Part shown: positions 9,441 through 17,970 of the stretch, in pieces
Layout of the letters: every line of letters starts with the position of its first letter
Numbering within the stretch: the stretch's first letter is position 1
Assembly (NCBI GenBank): GCA_026003475.1
Contig: BPHJ01000001.1
Coordinates: forward strand, 1,946,501-2,010,500
Reading direction: 5' to 3'
Source of the DNA: Candidatus Kapaibacterium sp.
GTDB taxonomy: Bacteria; Bacteroidota; Ignavibacteria; Kapaibacteriales; NICIL-2
Length of the DNA stretch: 64,000 bases
Program-made: the position numbers and the translations under genes
Notes under the pieces: generated by a model
What the model was told of the DNA's origin: nothing
The model's database searches: none
What the model saw: only the letters and a program-made list of their open reading frames with translations

Positions 9441-12367
9441 ATCCTGGCTCAATCGTTCGCTGCCGCAATCGTGAATGGGTCCTTTTGCCCTCCGAGACAG
9501 ATGATGTTTGGGTGCTTCGGCCCCTTGCCGGGACGACCGAAGACATCGTCAAGGTGCACCGGGGCTTGGCGAATCTCGTCGGCTACGACCTCCCGTTCGA
9601 GCGCGTCACGTCGGCTTCGTTTCCGCTGCCCACACCCGACGACGTCGCCGATGCCGCCAGTGCGCATCTGCTCTGGCAAGCCGCGCGCCTGACGCTGCGC
9701 GAGGGCGCCACCCCGTTCCGCTCGCTCGGCCGCATCTCGATTCGCCCGCGCACCTATCAGTTTGTGCCGCTGCTCATGGCGCTCAGGCTCGACCCGGTGC
9801 GCCTTTTCATCGCGGATGATGTGGGCGTGGGCAAGACGATCGAGGCACTGCTCATCGCCCGGGAACTGCTCGATCGCGGCGAGATCCGACGCTTCTGCGT
9901 CCTCTGCCCGCCGTACTTGTGCGAGCAGTGGGCCAAGGAGCTGGCCGAGAAGTTCAACCTGGAGCCGGTAGTCATTCGCTCCGGCACCGTGAGCCAACTG
10001 GAGCGTCAGGTGCCGCCCGGCAAAAGCATCTACGAGCACTTCCCGATCCAGGTCGCCAGCATTGACTTCGTCAAAACTGACCGCAACCGTCACCAGTTTC
10101 TCCAGTTCTGCCCTGAACTCGTGATCGTGGACGAGGCACACGGCGCGGCGGCCGCGCAAGGACGCGCTCAACAGGAACGCCACGCGCTCTTGCGCGAGGT
10201 GGCAAAACGGCCGGAACGGCACTTGATTCTGCTGACCGCCACACCGCACTCGGGCATCGAAGAGGCGTTCCGCTCGCTGCTCGGCTTGCTGCGGCCCGAG
10301 TTCGAGAACTGGAATATCGCGGATCTCGACGAAGAGCAGCGCAGCGAACTTGCCCGCCACTTCGTCCAGCGCACGCGGCGGGACATCGAGCACGGCTGGG
10401 AAGCGGGCAGCGTCTTTCCGCAGCGCGAATCACTTGACGTGACGTACGACCTCTCGGACCACTACCGTCAGCTCTTCGAGCACACCTACGCGTTCTGCTC
10501 CGAGATCGTGCGCACCGGCGAACGGCTCGAAGAACGCAAGCGGCGCGTGCGTTACTGGGGAGCGTTGGCCCTTTTGCGCTGCGTGATGTCGAGCCCTGCG
10601 GCGGCCATCGCAGCGCTCGCCAACCGGCAGGGCACAGTCGCGTTCGAGGACGAAGACGAACCCGAGTTTCGCCCCTTCGTGTTCGAGTTGGCGGACGAGC
10701 GCACCGACGATGAATCCCCCACGCCGCCGGTGGAAGCCGCCGAGGCCACCCTCGCCGAGACCGAGCGCCGTCGGCTGCGCGATCTCGCACAGCTCGCCAC
10801 TGAGCTTTGTGGGCCGACGCACGACACCAAACTCGCCCGCGCCATAGAACTCGTGCAACAACTCCTCGAGGAAGGCTTCCACCCGATCCTCTGGTGCCGC
10901 TATGTGGCTACGGCTGAATACCTCGCTGAGCATTTGCGCACAGCACTACCTGCCGATGCCCAGGTGGTCTGCGTGACCGGCCGCCTCGGCGACGACGAGC
11001 GCCAAGCCAAGATCGAGGAGATCGACCCCGACCGCCCCCGCGTGCTCGTGGCAACCGACTGCCTCTCGGAAGGGGTCAATCTGCAGGAGAAATTCACGGC
11101 GGTCGTGCACTACGACCTCCCCTGGAACCCGAACCGGCTCGAGCAGCGCGAAGGGCGCGTGGACCGCTACGGGCAGCCCGCCAAGCGGGTCAAGGCGGTG
11201 CGGTTCTTCGGGCGGGACAACCCCGTCGACGGCGTGGTCATCGAGGTGCTTCTCGACAAGGCGCGGGAGATCCACCGCACGCTGGGTACGCATGTGCCCG
11301 TTCCCGAAGAAAGCGAAAGCGTCACCCAGGCTGTGCTCGAGGCGCTTTTCCTGCGCGGCGGGCGGCGGGCGGCCACCCAGCAGCTCGTGCTCGACCTTGG
11401 TGTTCCGCAGGTGACCGAACTCCACCGCCGTTGGGAGCGCGATGCCGAACGCGAGCGCATCAACCGCACCCGCTTTGCCCAGCGGACGCTCAAGCCCGAA
11501 GAAGTCCAGCGTGAACTCGAAGCCACCGACGCCGTGCTCGGGGATCCGGGTGCGGTGCGCGAATTTGTGCTCACAGCAGCCCAGCGCGTGGGCTTGTCCA
11601 TCACGATAGATCGCCGTCCCGGCGTCTATCGCGTGGCCGTATCGCCTGAGGCACTGGCGACTGTACCCGAACCGATCCGCCTTGCCCTCTCTCACCATTC
11701 GCTATTCGCTATTCGCCATTCGCCCTCCCACTGGCTCATCAGCTTCGACTCGCCCACGCCCGAAGGCGCCGAGTACCTCGGCCGCAATCACCGCGTTGTG
11801 GCCGCGCTCGCGCGTATCCTCTTCGAGGAGGCGCTGCGGGGAGCGAGTAGCGAGTGGCGAGCGGCGAGTAGTGACAAGAGAGTCAGCCGGTGTGGCGTTA
11901 TCCGCACACGTGCAGTGGCAACTCTCACAACGATCCTTTTGCTTCGCGTGCGTTACCTGATTGAGCAACCGCAGACAAGGCCGCTGCTTTCCGAAGAGGT
12001 ACTCGTGGTGGGGTATCGCGATCGTGGGAAGAACCAGGTGGAGTGGCTCGAGGATAGCATGGCGCTGCAGCTGCTCGCTGAGGCAAAGCCTGATGCCAAC
12101 ATTCCGATGACGGAGAAGCGGGAGTTGGTGGAGCGAGCGCTCCGCGCACTAAGTGAATGGCGAATCGCGAATGGCGAATGGGGTAAAGAACATCCGATCC
12201 AGCGAGCGATCCGGGATCGGGTGGCCCAACGCGCCAGCGAGTTGGCCGATGCTCACAAGCGCATTCGTCAAGCCGTGTCGCTGCGCGTGCGAGGGCTCGA
12301 GGTCAAGCCGCAGTTCCCGCCAGATCTTATAGGAATTCTCGTGTTGCAACCCATGGTGCAGCCATGA
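9437..12367 (+). CDS. SNF2/RapA-type DEAH helicase of the defence island (DrmD-like)
   Basis: A 976-residue superfamily 2 ATPase. The ATG at 9437 (MNPGSIVRCRNREWVLLP) is preferred; the frame is open from 9254 but the extra residues have no domain character. Walker A is DDVGVGKTIEA (about residue 127), the DEAH box is VIVDEAHG (about 230), and the C-terminal helicase motifs are LVATDCLSEGVNLQ (about 536) and NRLEQREGRVDRYGQ (about 565). SNF2 proteins of this layout are remodelling or translocating ATPases; relatives are the DrmD subunit of class 1 DISARM. The C-terminal third is interrupted in frame by three heptamer arrays, giving ANGEW/HSPSH-like inserts, yet the flanking domain reads through intact. 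It overlaps the methylase by four bases (ATGA), so the two are coupled. Confidence 0.85.
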   Translation: MNPGSIVRCRNREWVLLPSETDDVWVLRPLAGTTEDIVKVHRGLANLVGYDLPFERVTSASFPLPTPDDVADAASAHLLWQAARLTLREGATPFRSLGRISIRPRTYQFVPLLMALRLDPVRLFIADDVGVGKTIEALLIARELLDRGEIRRFCVLCPPYLCEQWAKELAEKFNLEPVVIRSGTVSQLERQVPPGKSIYEHFPIQVASIDFVKTDRNRHQFLQFCPELVIVDEAHGAAAAQGRAQQERHALLREVAKRPERHLILLTATPHSGIEEAFRSLLGLLRPEFENWNIADLDEEQRSELARHFVQRTRRDIEHGWEAGSVFPQRESLDVTYDLSDHYRQLFEHTYAFCSEIVRTGERLEERKRRVRYWGALALLRCVMSSPAAAIAALANRQGTVAFEDEDEPEFRPFVFELADERTDDESPTPPVEAAEATLAETERRRLRDLAQLATELCGPTHDTKLARAIELVQQLLEEGFHPILWCRYVATAEYLAEHLRTALPADAQVVCVTGRLGDDERQAKIEEIDPDRPRVLVATDCLSEGVNLQEKFTAVVHYDLPWNPNRLEQREGRVDRYGQPAKRVKAVRFFGRDNPVDGVVIEVLLDKAREIHRTLGTHVPVPEESESVTQAVLEALFLRGGRRAATQQLVLDLGVPQVTELHRRWERDAERERINRTRFAQRTLKPEEVQRELEATDAVLGDPGAVREFVLTAAQRVGLSITIDRRPGVYRVAVSPEALATVPEPIRLALSHHSLFAIRHSPSHWLISFDSPTPEGAEYLGRNHRVVAALARILFEEALRGASSEWRAASSDKRVSRCGVIRTRAVATLTTILLLRVRYLIEQPQTRPLLSEEVLVVGYRDRGKNQVEWLEDSMALQLLAEAKPDANIPMTEKRELVERALRALSEWRIANGEWGKEHPIQRAIRDRVAQRASELADAHKRIRQAVSLRVRGLEVKPQFPPDLIGILVLQPMVQP
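11696..11723 (-). repeat. Heptamer array, 4 units, inside helicase gene
   Basis: Four YATTCGC units (C, T, T, C at the first position). The coding frame reads across as Ser/Phe/Ala/Ile/Arg/His residues without a stop. It forms an inverted pair with the array at 11843; the 119 bases between them encode recognisable helicase domain sequence, so that stretch is host and not cargo. Confidence 0.9.
11843..11870 (+). repeat. Heptamer array, 4 units (GCGAGYR variant)
   Basis: Four units GCGAGTA, GCGAGTG, GCGAGCG, GCGAGTA. This is a diverged form of the GCGAATR unit. It is inverted relative to the array at 11696 and lies in the open frame of the helicase. Confidence 0.85.
12153..12180 (+). repeat. 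Heptamer array, 4 units, inside helicase gene
   Basis: Units GTGAATG, GCGAATC, GCGAATG, GCGAATG. They are read in frame as SEWRIANGEW near the C-terminus of the helicase. Confidence 0.88.
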
Positions 12368-15300
12368 GCCTGTTTCCCGGAATCCGTATCGAAGGCGGCC
12401 TGCTCGGGCCGGACACCCTGGACCAGATTCTCACCGGCGAGCTTCCCGGGCAGAGGCTGTCCGACTTTGGCCTCGATGGGCGACGAACGCTCACTGACGA
12501 AATCGCCAGCGCCTTTGCCGATGCGCGCGCCCAGTGGGAGGTGCTCAAGCGCCGGCTGGAGCGTCTGCCGGAGTCAGACGTGGCCACCTCGGTCACGCGC
12601 GATACGTGGGTGGTCCCGTTCCTGAGCCTCTTAGGCTACGAGCTCCGCTACAACCCGCGCGCCTACGAGCTGGACGGCGCGACCTTCGCCATCTCCCACC
12701 GAGCGGGGGAGGCTGAAGACGCCCCGCCGGTTCACATCGTCGGTGCCCGGCAAGAGCTGGGGCGCGTTGCCCCTACCGGTCGCCCGAGGCTGGCCCCGCA
12801 CTCCCTGGTCCAGGAGTTCTTGAACCGCAGCGAGCACCTCTGGGGCATCGCCACCAACGGGCTCACCCTGCGCCTGCTACGCGACTCGACCTACGTCCGC
12901 CGCCAAGCTTACGTGGAGTTCGACCTCCAGCAGATTTTCGAGGAGCAGCGCTTCAACGACTTTGCCGTTCTCTACCGCCTCCTGCACCGCAGCCGCCTGC
13001 CCCGCTCGGCCGCGGAGGCGCGGGATTGCTTGCTCGAGCAGTACCACCAGCACGCCGTCGAGCAGGGCGGGCGGGTACGCGATCGCCTCCGCGACGGCGT
13101 CGAGGAGTGCATCAAGCGCCTGGCCAACGGCTTTCTGGCACACCCGGACAATGGCGAGCTGAGAGCGCGAATAGCGAATAGCGAATGGCGAATAGAAGGT
13201 CAGACTGAAGCACCATTCGCTATTCGCCATTCGCCATTCGCTCAAGACTTCTACCGGCAGCTCCTGCGCCTGGTCTATCGCTTCTTGTTCCTCCTCGTTT
13301 CCGAAGATCGCGGGCTCATCAGCGCCGAGCCGCTCTACCGCGAGCACTATGGCGTGGCCCGGCTGCGACGCCTCTGCGAACGACGAAGCAACTACACCGA
13401 GCACGACGACCTCTGGTGCAGCCTGAGAGTGCTGTGGAAGGTGCTCTCCGACGAGCGACTGGCCGGCCTCCTGGGGGCTGCGCCCTTGAACGGAGAACTC
13501 TTTGCGCCTCTTGCACTGGACCACTGCACCATCACCAACCGCGACTTCCTCGAGGCATTCTGGCACCTGGCGTACTACCGCGAAACGCCTTCTGCGCCGC
13601 CCCGCCGAGTCAACTACGCCGCCCTGGATGTCGAAGAACTCGGCTCGGTCTATGAGAGCCTGCTAGATTACCACCCAGTGATCGAAGCGAATGGCGAATG
13701 GCGAATAGCGAATGGCCTCAGGTTCGATTTGGTGTTCGGTTCGGAGCGCAAGAGCACGGGTTCGTACTACACGCCGCCGGAACTGGTCACCGAACTCATC
13801 CGCTCAGCGCTGGAGCCGGTGATCGAAGAGCGACTGGCGGAAGCTAAGCGAATGGCGAATAGCGAATGGCGAATGGTGTCAAAAAACATCCGAGAGAAGT
13901 TCATCCATGAAGTCTTTCCAAGATTATCGCGACCTGGAGGTCTGGCAAAAGGCGATGCAGGTGGTCAAAAAGGTTTACCTGCTGACCAAGGACTTTCCCC
14001 CGTCGGAACTGTACGGCCTGACCAGCCAGATGCGACGAGCAGCCATCTCGATCCCGGCGAACATCGCCGAGGGCTGGGGACGCCGTTACACAGCGGAGTT
14101 CATCCAGTTTCTGCGTCAAGCGAACGGGAGCCGGACAGAGCTGGAGACACTTCTTCTCCTGAGCATGGAAGTCGGGCTGTGCCCTCAGGAGGAAGTAGCG
14201 TGTCCGATTCTGGAAGACCTTCAGCTCATCGGGAGGCAACTGAACAACTTGGAACGCAGCCTCCAACGGAGAAAGAACTCACCATAGCCTGGGAATCCAC
14301 TCCATTCGCTATTCGCTATTCGCTATTCGCCCAGCACGCTCTGTTGAGCGTGCGTGTCCTCGATCCCGCCTGCGGCTCCGGCCACTTCCTGCTCGCTGCC
14401 GCCCGCCGGTTGGGGAAAGAGCTTGCACGCATCCGCACCGGCGAAGACGAACCCGCCCCGGAGCGGGTGCGCGAAGCGATCCGTGACGTTGTGGCGCACT
14501 GCATCTACGGCGTGGACAAGAACCCGCTCGCCGTCGAGCTCTGCAAAGTCGCTCTGTGGCTTGAAGCCCACTGCTCGGGCAAGCCGCTGACGTTCCTCGA
14601 CCACCGCATCCGCTGCGGCGATTCCCTCGTGGGGGTCTTCGACCTCGGCGTGCTTGAACGCGGCATCCCCGACGAGGCATTCACTCCCGCCGGCACCGAC
14701 GCGAAAGAGACTGCGGGCCTCCTCAAAAAGCGCAACCGCACCGAGCGTCGCGATCTCGAGAGCGGGCAACTGCGCCTGCCGCTTGTGCCTGCGCACGTCG
14801 TGGACGCTTTGGGCAGGAAGCACCACGACATCGAAGCGATCGCCGACGACTCCCCCGCCGCCGTGCGCGAGAAAAAGAGTCGCTACGACCGCCTGCTGGC
14901 CGATCCTGAGCGGCTCCGCGTCGCCGAAGCCTGCGACCTCTGGACCGCCGCGTTCTTCCAGCGCTTTACGCCCGGGCTGGCCACATCGCCAGCCGCGATC
15001 ACCACGGACGGTGTGACCGATCGCCTCGCTGACCGAGCGCATCCCCAGGCGCTCGCCGCCGCACGGGCGCTTGCTGAGCACCACCGCTTCTTCCACTGGC
15101 CACTGGAGTTCCCCGAAGTTTTTCAGCGAATAGCGAATAGGGGGGAAAAAGAGCGAATAGCGAATAGCGAAGTGGCGAATAGCGGAGAAAGAGAGCGAAT
15201 AGCGAATAGCGAAGTGGCGAATGGTGAAACCGATGACCCATTCGCTATTCGCCATTCGCCATTCGCCGAACCGCGCCATTCGCCATTCGCCGCTCCTATT

Positions 15301-16779
15301 CGCCATTCCCCATTCGCCAACTCCGGCTTCGATGTGGTGCTCGGCAATCCCCCCTTCATGGGCGGGCTCAAAATCAGCGGTGCCCTTGGGGACAAGTACC
15401 GCCACTGGCTGGAGGTGGCTTATGAGCCCTACGGCGGCACGGCGGACCTGTGCGCCGCTTTCTACCGCCGCGCCTACAGCCTGCTCAAGCCCGGCGGGCG
15501 CCTGGGCATGGTCGCCACCAACACCATCGGCCAGGGCGACACCCGCGAGAGCGGGCTCGCCGTGATCCTCCAAGAGGATGGCACCATCACCTTTGCCCGC
15601 CGCTTCATCAAGTGGCCCGGCGCCGCCAATGTGGAAGTGAATCTCGTCGCCCTCCACAAACCCCACCATTCGCCACTCGCCACTCACCATTCGCCATTCG
15701 CCATTCGCCATTCGCCGATCCTCGATGGCCAACCTGTGGACTTCATCTCCTCCCGCCTCGATGCCGACCCCGAAGCTGAACCCAAACGCCTCCCGCAAAA
15801 CGAAGGCAAGGCGTTCCAGGGCGACATCGTGCGCGGTATGGGCTTTGTGCTGGAGCCGGAGGAGGCGGAAGCGCTGCTGGCCAAAGACCCGCGCAACGCC
15901 GACTGCCTTTTCCCCTATCTGAACGGCGAGGACCTGAACAGCCACCCGGAGCAAAAGCCCAGCCGCTACGTGATTTGCTTCCACGACTGGGACCTGAAGC
16001 GCGCATGTCAATACCCCGACCTGCTGCGCATTGTGGAAGAGAGGGTAAAGCCTGAGCGAGAGCGGCTCCGGGGACCGGGCGACAAGCGCAACCGCGAATA
16101 CTGGTGGCAGTTCGGCGCTTACCGCGCTGGCATGCGCCGCGCCATCATCCCCCTCAAGCGGGTGCTGGTGCGAAGCCGCGTGAGTGAGTTGCATGCGATC
16201 GCATTTGTCCCAAAAGGGTACGTTTACGGCGATGCAACGGTCGCCTTCGCCTTCGACGACGACTACCACTTCGCCCTGCTGCAATCCAGCGTGCATGAGG
16301 TGTGGGTATGGCGGCAAGCATCCAGCCTTGAGTCGCGAAATCGCTATACGCCCACGGACTGTTTTGACACCTTTCCGTTTCCGCCGGGGGAGTATGAGCG
16401 AATAGCGAATAGCGAATGGCGAATAGCGAATAGCGAATGGCGAGTGGAGGAGATGCCGGAGGCGTTTCAGCGGGCGGCGCGGGTGGGAGCAGGGTACCAC
16501 GAGCACCGGCGGCAAATCATGCTTTCCCGCCAACTCGGGCTCACGAAAATCTACAACCTCTTTCACGACCCGGCCTGCCAGGATGCGGACATCCAGCGCC
16601 TGCGCGAGCTGCACGCCGAGATGGACCGCGCCATCCTGGCTTGCTACGGCTGGGAAGATGTAGATTTGCGTTATGATTTCTACCCCAACGATCGCGGGCA
16701 GATGCGCTACACCGTTGCGCCCGAGGCGCGGCGGGAGCTTCTGCGGCGGTTGATAGAGCTGAATTTGAGGCTTGCGTGA
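12364..16779 (+). CDS. Very large Eco57I-type adenine DNA methylase (DrmMI/PglX-like) carrying in-frame inserts
   Basis: A 1471-residue class I DNA methyltransferase, probably N6-adenine, that either marks self DNA or acts as a combined restriction-methylation enzyme. The SAM-binding motif DPACGSGHF is near residue 668 and the catalytic NPPF motif (VVLGNPPFMGG) near 994. A target-recognition and helical C-terminus follows (ILACYGWEDVDLRYDFYPND). The N-terminal 400 residues are helical, without an obvious nuclease motif. The frame contains at least seven heptamer-derived segments, including a 161-codon element that carries another gene in the +1 frame between ERLAEAK and the SAM-binding motif. 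Even so there is no internal stop. It overlaps the helicase before it and the DUF3644 gene after it, so the three are one operon. Whether the protein folds with these inserts is not known. Confidence 0.85.
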   Translation: MSLFPGIRIEGGLLGPDTLDQILTGELPGQRLSDFGLDGRRTLTDEIASAFADARAQWEVLKRRLERLPESDVATSVTRDTWVVPFLSLLGYELRYNPRAYELDGATFAISHRAGEAEDAPPVHIVGARQELGRVAPTGRPRLAPHSLVQEFLNRSEHLWGIATNGLTLRLLRDSTYVRRQAYVEFDLQQIFEEQRFNDFAVLYRLLHRSRLPRSAAEARDCLLEQYHQHAVEQGGRVRDRLRDGVEECIKRLANGFLAHPDNGELRARIANSEWRIEGQTEAPFAIRHSPFAQDFYRQLLRLVYRFLFLLVSEDRGLISAEPLYREHYGVARLRRLCERRSNYTEHDDLWCSLRVLWKVLSDERLAGLLGAAPLNGELFAPLALDHCTITNRDFLEAFWHLAYYRETPSAPPRRVNYAALDVEELGSVYESLLDYHPVIEANGEWRIANGLRFDLVFGSERKSTGSYYTPPELVTELIRSALEPVIEERLAEAKRMANSEWRMVSKNIREKFIHEVFPRLSRPGGLAKGDAGGQKGLPADQGLSPVGTVRPDQPDATSSHLDPGEHRRGLGTPLHSGVHPVSASSEREPDRAGDTSSPEHGSRAVPSGGSSVSDSGRPSAHREATEQLGTQPPTEKELTIAWESTPFAIRYSLFAQHALLSVRVLDPACGSGHFLLAAARRLGKELARIRTGEDEPAPERVREAIRDVVAHCIYGVDKNPLAVELCKVALWLEAHCSGKPLTFLDHRIRCGDSLVGVFDLGVLERGIPDEAFTPAGTDAKETAGLLKKRNRTERRDLESGQLRLPLVPAHVVDALGRKHHDIEAIADDSPAAVREKKSRYDRLLADPERLRVAEACDLWTAAFFQRFTPGLATSPAAITTDGVTDRLADRAHPQALAAARALAEHHRFFHWPLEFPEVFQRIANRGEKERIANSEVANSGERERIANSEVANGETDDPFAIRHSPFAEPRHSPFAAPIRHSPFANSGFDVVLGNPPFMGGLKISGALGDKYRHWLEVAYEPYGGTADLCAAFYRRAYSLLKPGGRLGMVATNTIGQGDTRESGLAVILQEDGTITFARRFIKWPGAANVEVNLVALHKPHHSPLATHHSPFAIRHSPILDGQPVDFISSRLDADPEAEPKRLPQNEGKAFQGDIVRGMGFVLEPEEAEALLAKDPRNADCLFPYLNGEDLNSHPEQKPSRYVICFHDWDLKRACQYPDLLRIVEERVKPERERLRGPGDKRNREYWWQFGAYRAGMRRAIIPLKRVLVRSRVSELHAIAFVPKGYVYGDATVAFAFDDDYHFALLQSSVHEVWVWRQASSLESRNRYTPTDCFDTFPFPPGEYERIANSEWRIANSEWRVEEMPEAFQRAARVGAGYHEHRRQIMLSRQLGLTKIYNLFHDPACQDADIQRLRELHAEMDRAILACYGWEDVDLRYDFYPNDRGQMRYTVAPEARRELLRRLIELNLRLA
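13167..13241. repeat. Empty inverted heptamer pair (4+4 units)
   Basis: Four GCGAATR units (13167-13194) and four YATTCGC units (13214-13241) separated by a 19-base loop form a 28-bp stem whose only mismatches are at the R/Y position. The whole structure is 75 bases, exactly 25 codons, inside the methylase frame. Confidence 0.92.
13687..13714 (+). repeat. Heptamer array, 4 units, inside methylase gene
   Basis: Units GCGAATG, GCGAATG, GCGAATA, GCGAATG, read in frame as ANGEWRIANG. The array sits between the helical N-terminal domain and the SGSYYTPPELV-type segment that precedes the methylase core. Confidence 0.9.
13848..14330. mobile_element. Inverted heptamer arms (4+4) enclosing a four-helix-bundle gene
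   Basis: Left arm 13848-13875 has four GCGAATR units. Right arm 14303-14330 has four YATTCGC units. Between them lie 427 bases containing one complete gene (13907-14287). The total is 483 bases, exactly 161 codons. The host methylase reading frame passes through the whole element without a stop, producing a Gly/Ser/Pro-rich linker of about 140 residues, while the cargo gene is read in the +1 frame. In RNA, the arms could pair to put the cargo in a loop, as in intervening sequences of 23S rRNA. Calling it mobile is an inference from the arms, the cargo and the insertion inside a gene; no transposase is encoded. Confidence 0.6.
13907..14287 (+). CDS. Four-helix-bundle protein of the 23S rRNA intervening-sequence (IVP/S23) family
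   Basis: A 126-residue protein with the full family signature: an opening FQDYRDLEVWQKAM, then FPPSELYGLTSQMRRAA, then SIPANIAEGWGRR, then GSRTELETLLLL. These proteins are known from intervening sequences in 23S rRNA genes of Leptospira, Coxiella and others, and the same fold occurs in the Avd protein of diversity-generating retroelements. They are small basic RNA/DNA-binding bundles of unclear role. The start is preceded by a purine-rich GAGAGAAG. The gene lies wholly within the methylase gene in the +1 frame and is flanked by inverted heptamer arms, so its nested location is the oddity. Its translation would depend on the methylase transcript or on a promoter not seen here. Confidence 0.85.
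   Translation: MKSFQDYRDLEVWQKAMQVVKKVYLLTKDFPPSELYGLTSQMRRAAISIPANIAEGWGRRYTAEFIQFLRQANGSRTELETLLLLSMEVGLCPQEEVACPILEDLQLIGRQLNNLERSLQRRKNSP
15126..15319. repeat. Compound heptamer array with 42-base internal duplication
   Basis: Forward GCGAATR units with interruptions (15126-15224) are followed by YATTCGC units (15241-15319), an inverted arrangement. A block of about 30 bases at 15151 is repeated at 15193, giving a 42-base (14-codon) period. The methylase frame stays open just before its NPPF motif. Confidence 0.85.
15667..15715 (-). repeat. Heptamer array, 7 units, inside methylase gene
   Basis: Seven units of the YATTCGC type, two of them variant (CACTCGC, CACTCAC). Length is 49 bases. 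It is read in frame as alternating HSPFAIR-type residues after the NPPF domain. Confidence 0.9.
16398..16446 (+). repeat. Heptamer array, 7 units, inside methylase gene
   Basis: Seven GCGAATR units, the last one GCGAGTG. It is read in frame as ERIANSEWRIANSEWRVEE, in the C-terminal target-recognition part of the methylase. Confidence 0.9.
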
Positions 16780-17768
16780 TGAAGGCCCGTAGTCGAGAGT
16801 TACTGGACCGTGCTATCGCGGCGATGGTCGCGGCCATCGAAATCTATAACAAGCCCGATTTCTCCTACCGGGCGGAATCGTTCGCGATCCTGGCGACGAA
16901 TGCCTGGGAATTGCTCCTGAAGGCCAAATGGCTCGCAGAGCACAACAACCGCATCTCCTGCCTGTACGTCCGTCAGGGAGGCGGCACGAAACGGAAGCGG
17001 ATCAAGAAGACGGCGGCCGGGAACCCGATGACCCACAGCCTCGATTATCTGGCGAGCAAGCTTCGCGAGCAGGGAGCGCTGAACGAGCAGGCGTACCGTA
17101 ACCTGAGGATTCTGAGCGAGTTCCGCGATTCGGCGGTGCATTTCTATCACCAGAATCCGCAGTTCGCGGAGCGACTGCAGGAAATCGGTGCGGCGGCAGT
17201 CAAGAACTTCAGCTCTGCGGCTCGGGAATGGTTCAAGGCCGAGCTCTCGCGGTACAACTTCTACCTCCTGCCCCTCGCCTTCGTATCGCCACTACAGTCA
17301 GCGGAGGGAGTCATACTCAGCGGTGAGGAGAAGCGGTTTCTGAAGTTCGTGAACGGGCTGAGTCAGGATGATCACGACCCCGCTTCGCCATATTCGGTTG
17401 CCGTGAATGTGGAGGTGCGGTTCGTTAAATCAAAGTCAGCCACCGCCGCCCCGGTAAGGATCACCACCGACCCAACGGCGCCCGCGGTCCGCCTGACGGA
17501 GGAGCAGATAAGAGAAAAATACCCATGGGACTACGCGGAGCTAACGAAAAAGTGTCAGAAGCGCTATTCGAACTTCAAGGTTGACCGAGATTATCATCGG
17601 TTGAGAAAGTCGCTGGAGTCGGACTTGCGATATGCGCACGTTCGCTTGCTCGATCCAGCGAAGCCGAACAGTCAGAAGAAGCTCTTTTTCAACCCCAACA
17701 TCCTGCAAGAATTCGACAAGCACTATGCCCCTAAAACAGACGGTGGCCGGGCGCAGACGCCTAATTAG
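16779..17768 (+). CDS. DUF3644 family protein with HEPN-like motif
   Basis: About 329 residues. The start ATG at 16779 overlaps the methylase stop (TGATG). The N-terminal segment AIEIYNKPDFSYRAESFAIL and NAWELLLKAKWLAEHN is characteristic of DUF3644 proteins, which recur in restriction and defence operons. A sequence RDSAVHF near residue 112 fits the R-x(4)-H pattern of HEPN ribonucleases, so it may be an RNase-type effector or a partner of one; that assignment is inferred from the motif alone. The C-terminal half contains basic segments and ends in a disordered tail. Its coupling to the methylase suggests it is part of the same defence system. It has no heptamer array inside. Confidence 0.7.
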   Translation: MKARSRELLDRAIAAMVAAIEIYNKPDFSYRAESFAILATNAWELLLKAKWLAEHNNRISCLYVRQGGGTKRKRIKKTAAGNPMTHSLDYLASKLREQGALNEQAYRNLRILSEFRDSAVHFYHQNPQFAERLQEIGAAAVKNFSSAAREWFKAELSRYNFYLLPLAFVSPLQSAEGVILSGEEKRFLKFVNGLSQDDHDPASPYSVAVNVEVRFVKSKSATAAPVRITTDPTAPAVRLTEEQIREKYPWDYAELTKKCQKRYSNFKVDRDYHRLRKSLESDLRYAHVRLLDPAKPNSQKKLFFNPNILQEFDKHYAPKTDGGRAQTPN

Positions 17769-17829
17769 GCGACAGGGCGCGAGTGAGCATGAACGTGCTC
17801 AATTTCCATCCGTTGGTTTTTGACGTCTC

Positions 17830-17961
17830 CGCGACGCCGTGGCCTACATCCTGGACCAATTCCCCATCGTCCGGCGCAAGGATGAGGAGCGCTATGGCAC
17901 GTATCGCACGAAGGAGATGATCCTGCAGCTCTACGATGCGATGCAGCATAGGCGGAGCTGA
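17830..17961 (+). pseudogene. C-terminal remnant of a methylase gene, copy 1
   Basis: Forty-three codons and a stop encode [14 protein letters not shown] and [12 protein letters not shown], ending YDAMQHRRS. This is the typical last helix-turn segment of Eco57I-like restriction-methylase proteins. The rest of the gene is missing. It is nearly identical to the remnant at 19455, and both are followed by AAACTCCCC and a heptamer array. Confidence 0.7.
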
Positions 17962-17970
17962 GAAACTCCC

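Noticed and set aside
13150-16450. Heptamer arrays as a CRISPR array
   Set aside because: Units are 7 bases with no regular unique spacers, occur in both orientations inside genes, and no cas gene is present.
14323-16614. 763-codon minus-strand frame opposite the methylase
   Set aside because: It is antisense, made open by the heptamers (which lack stops in most frames) and by the GC-rich codon bias; no domain similarity.
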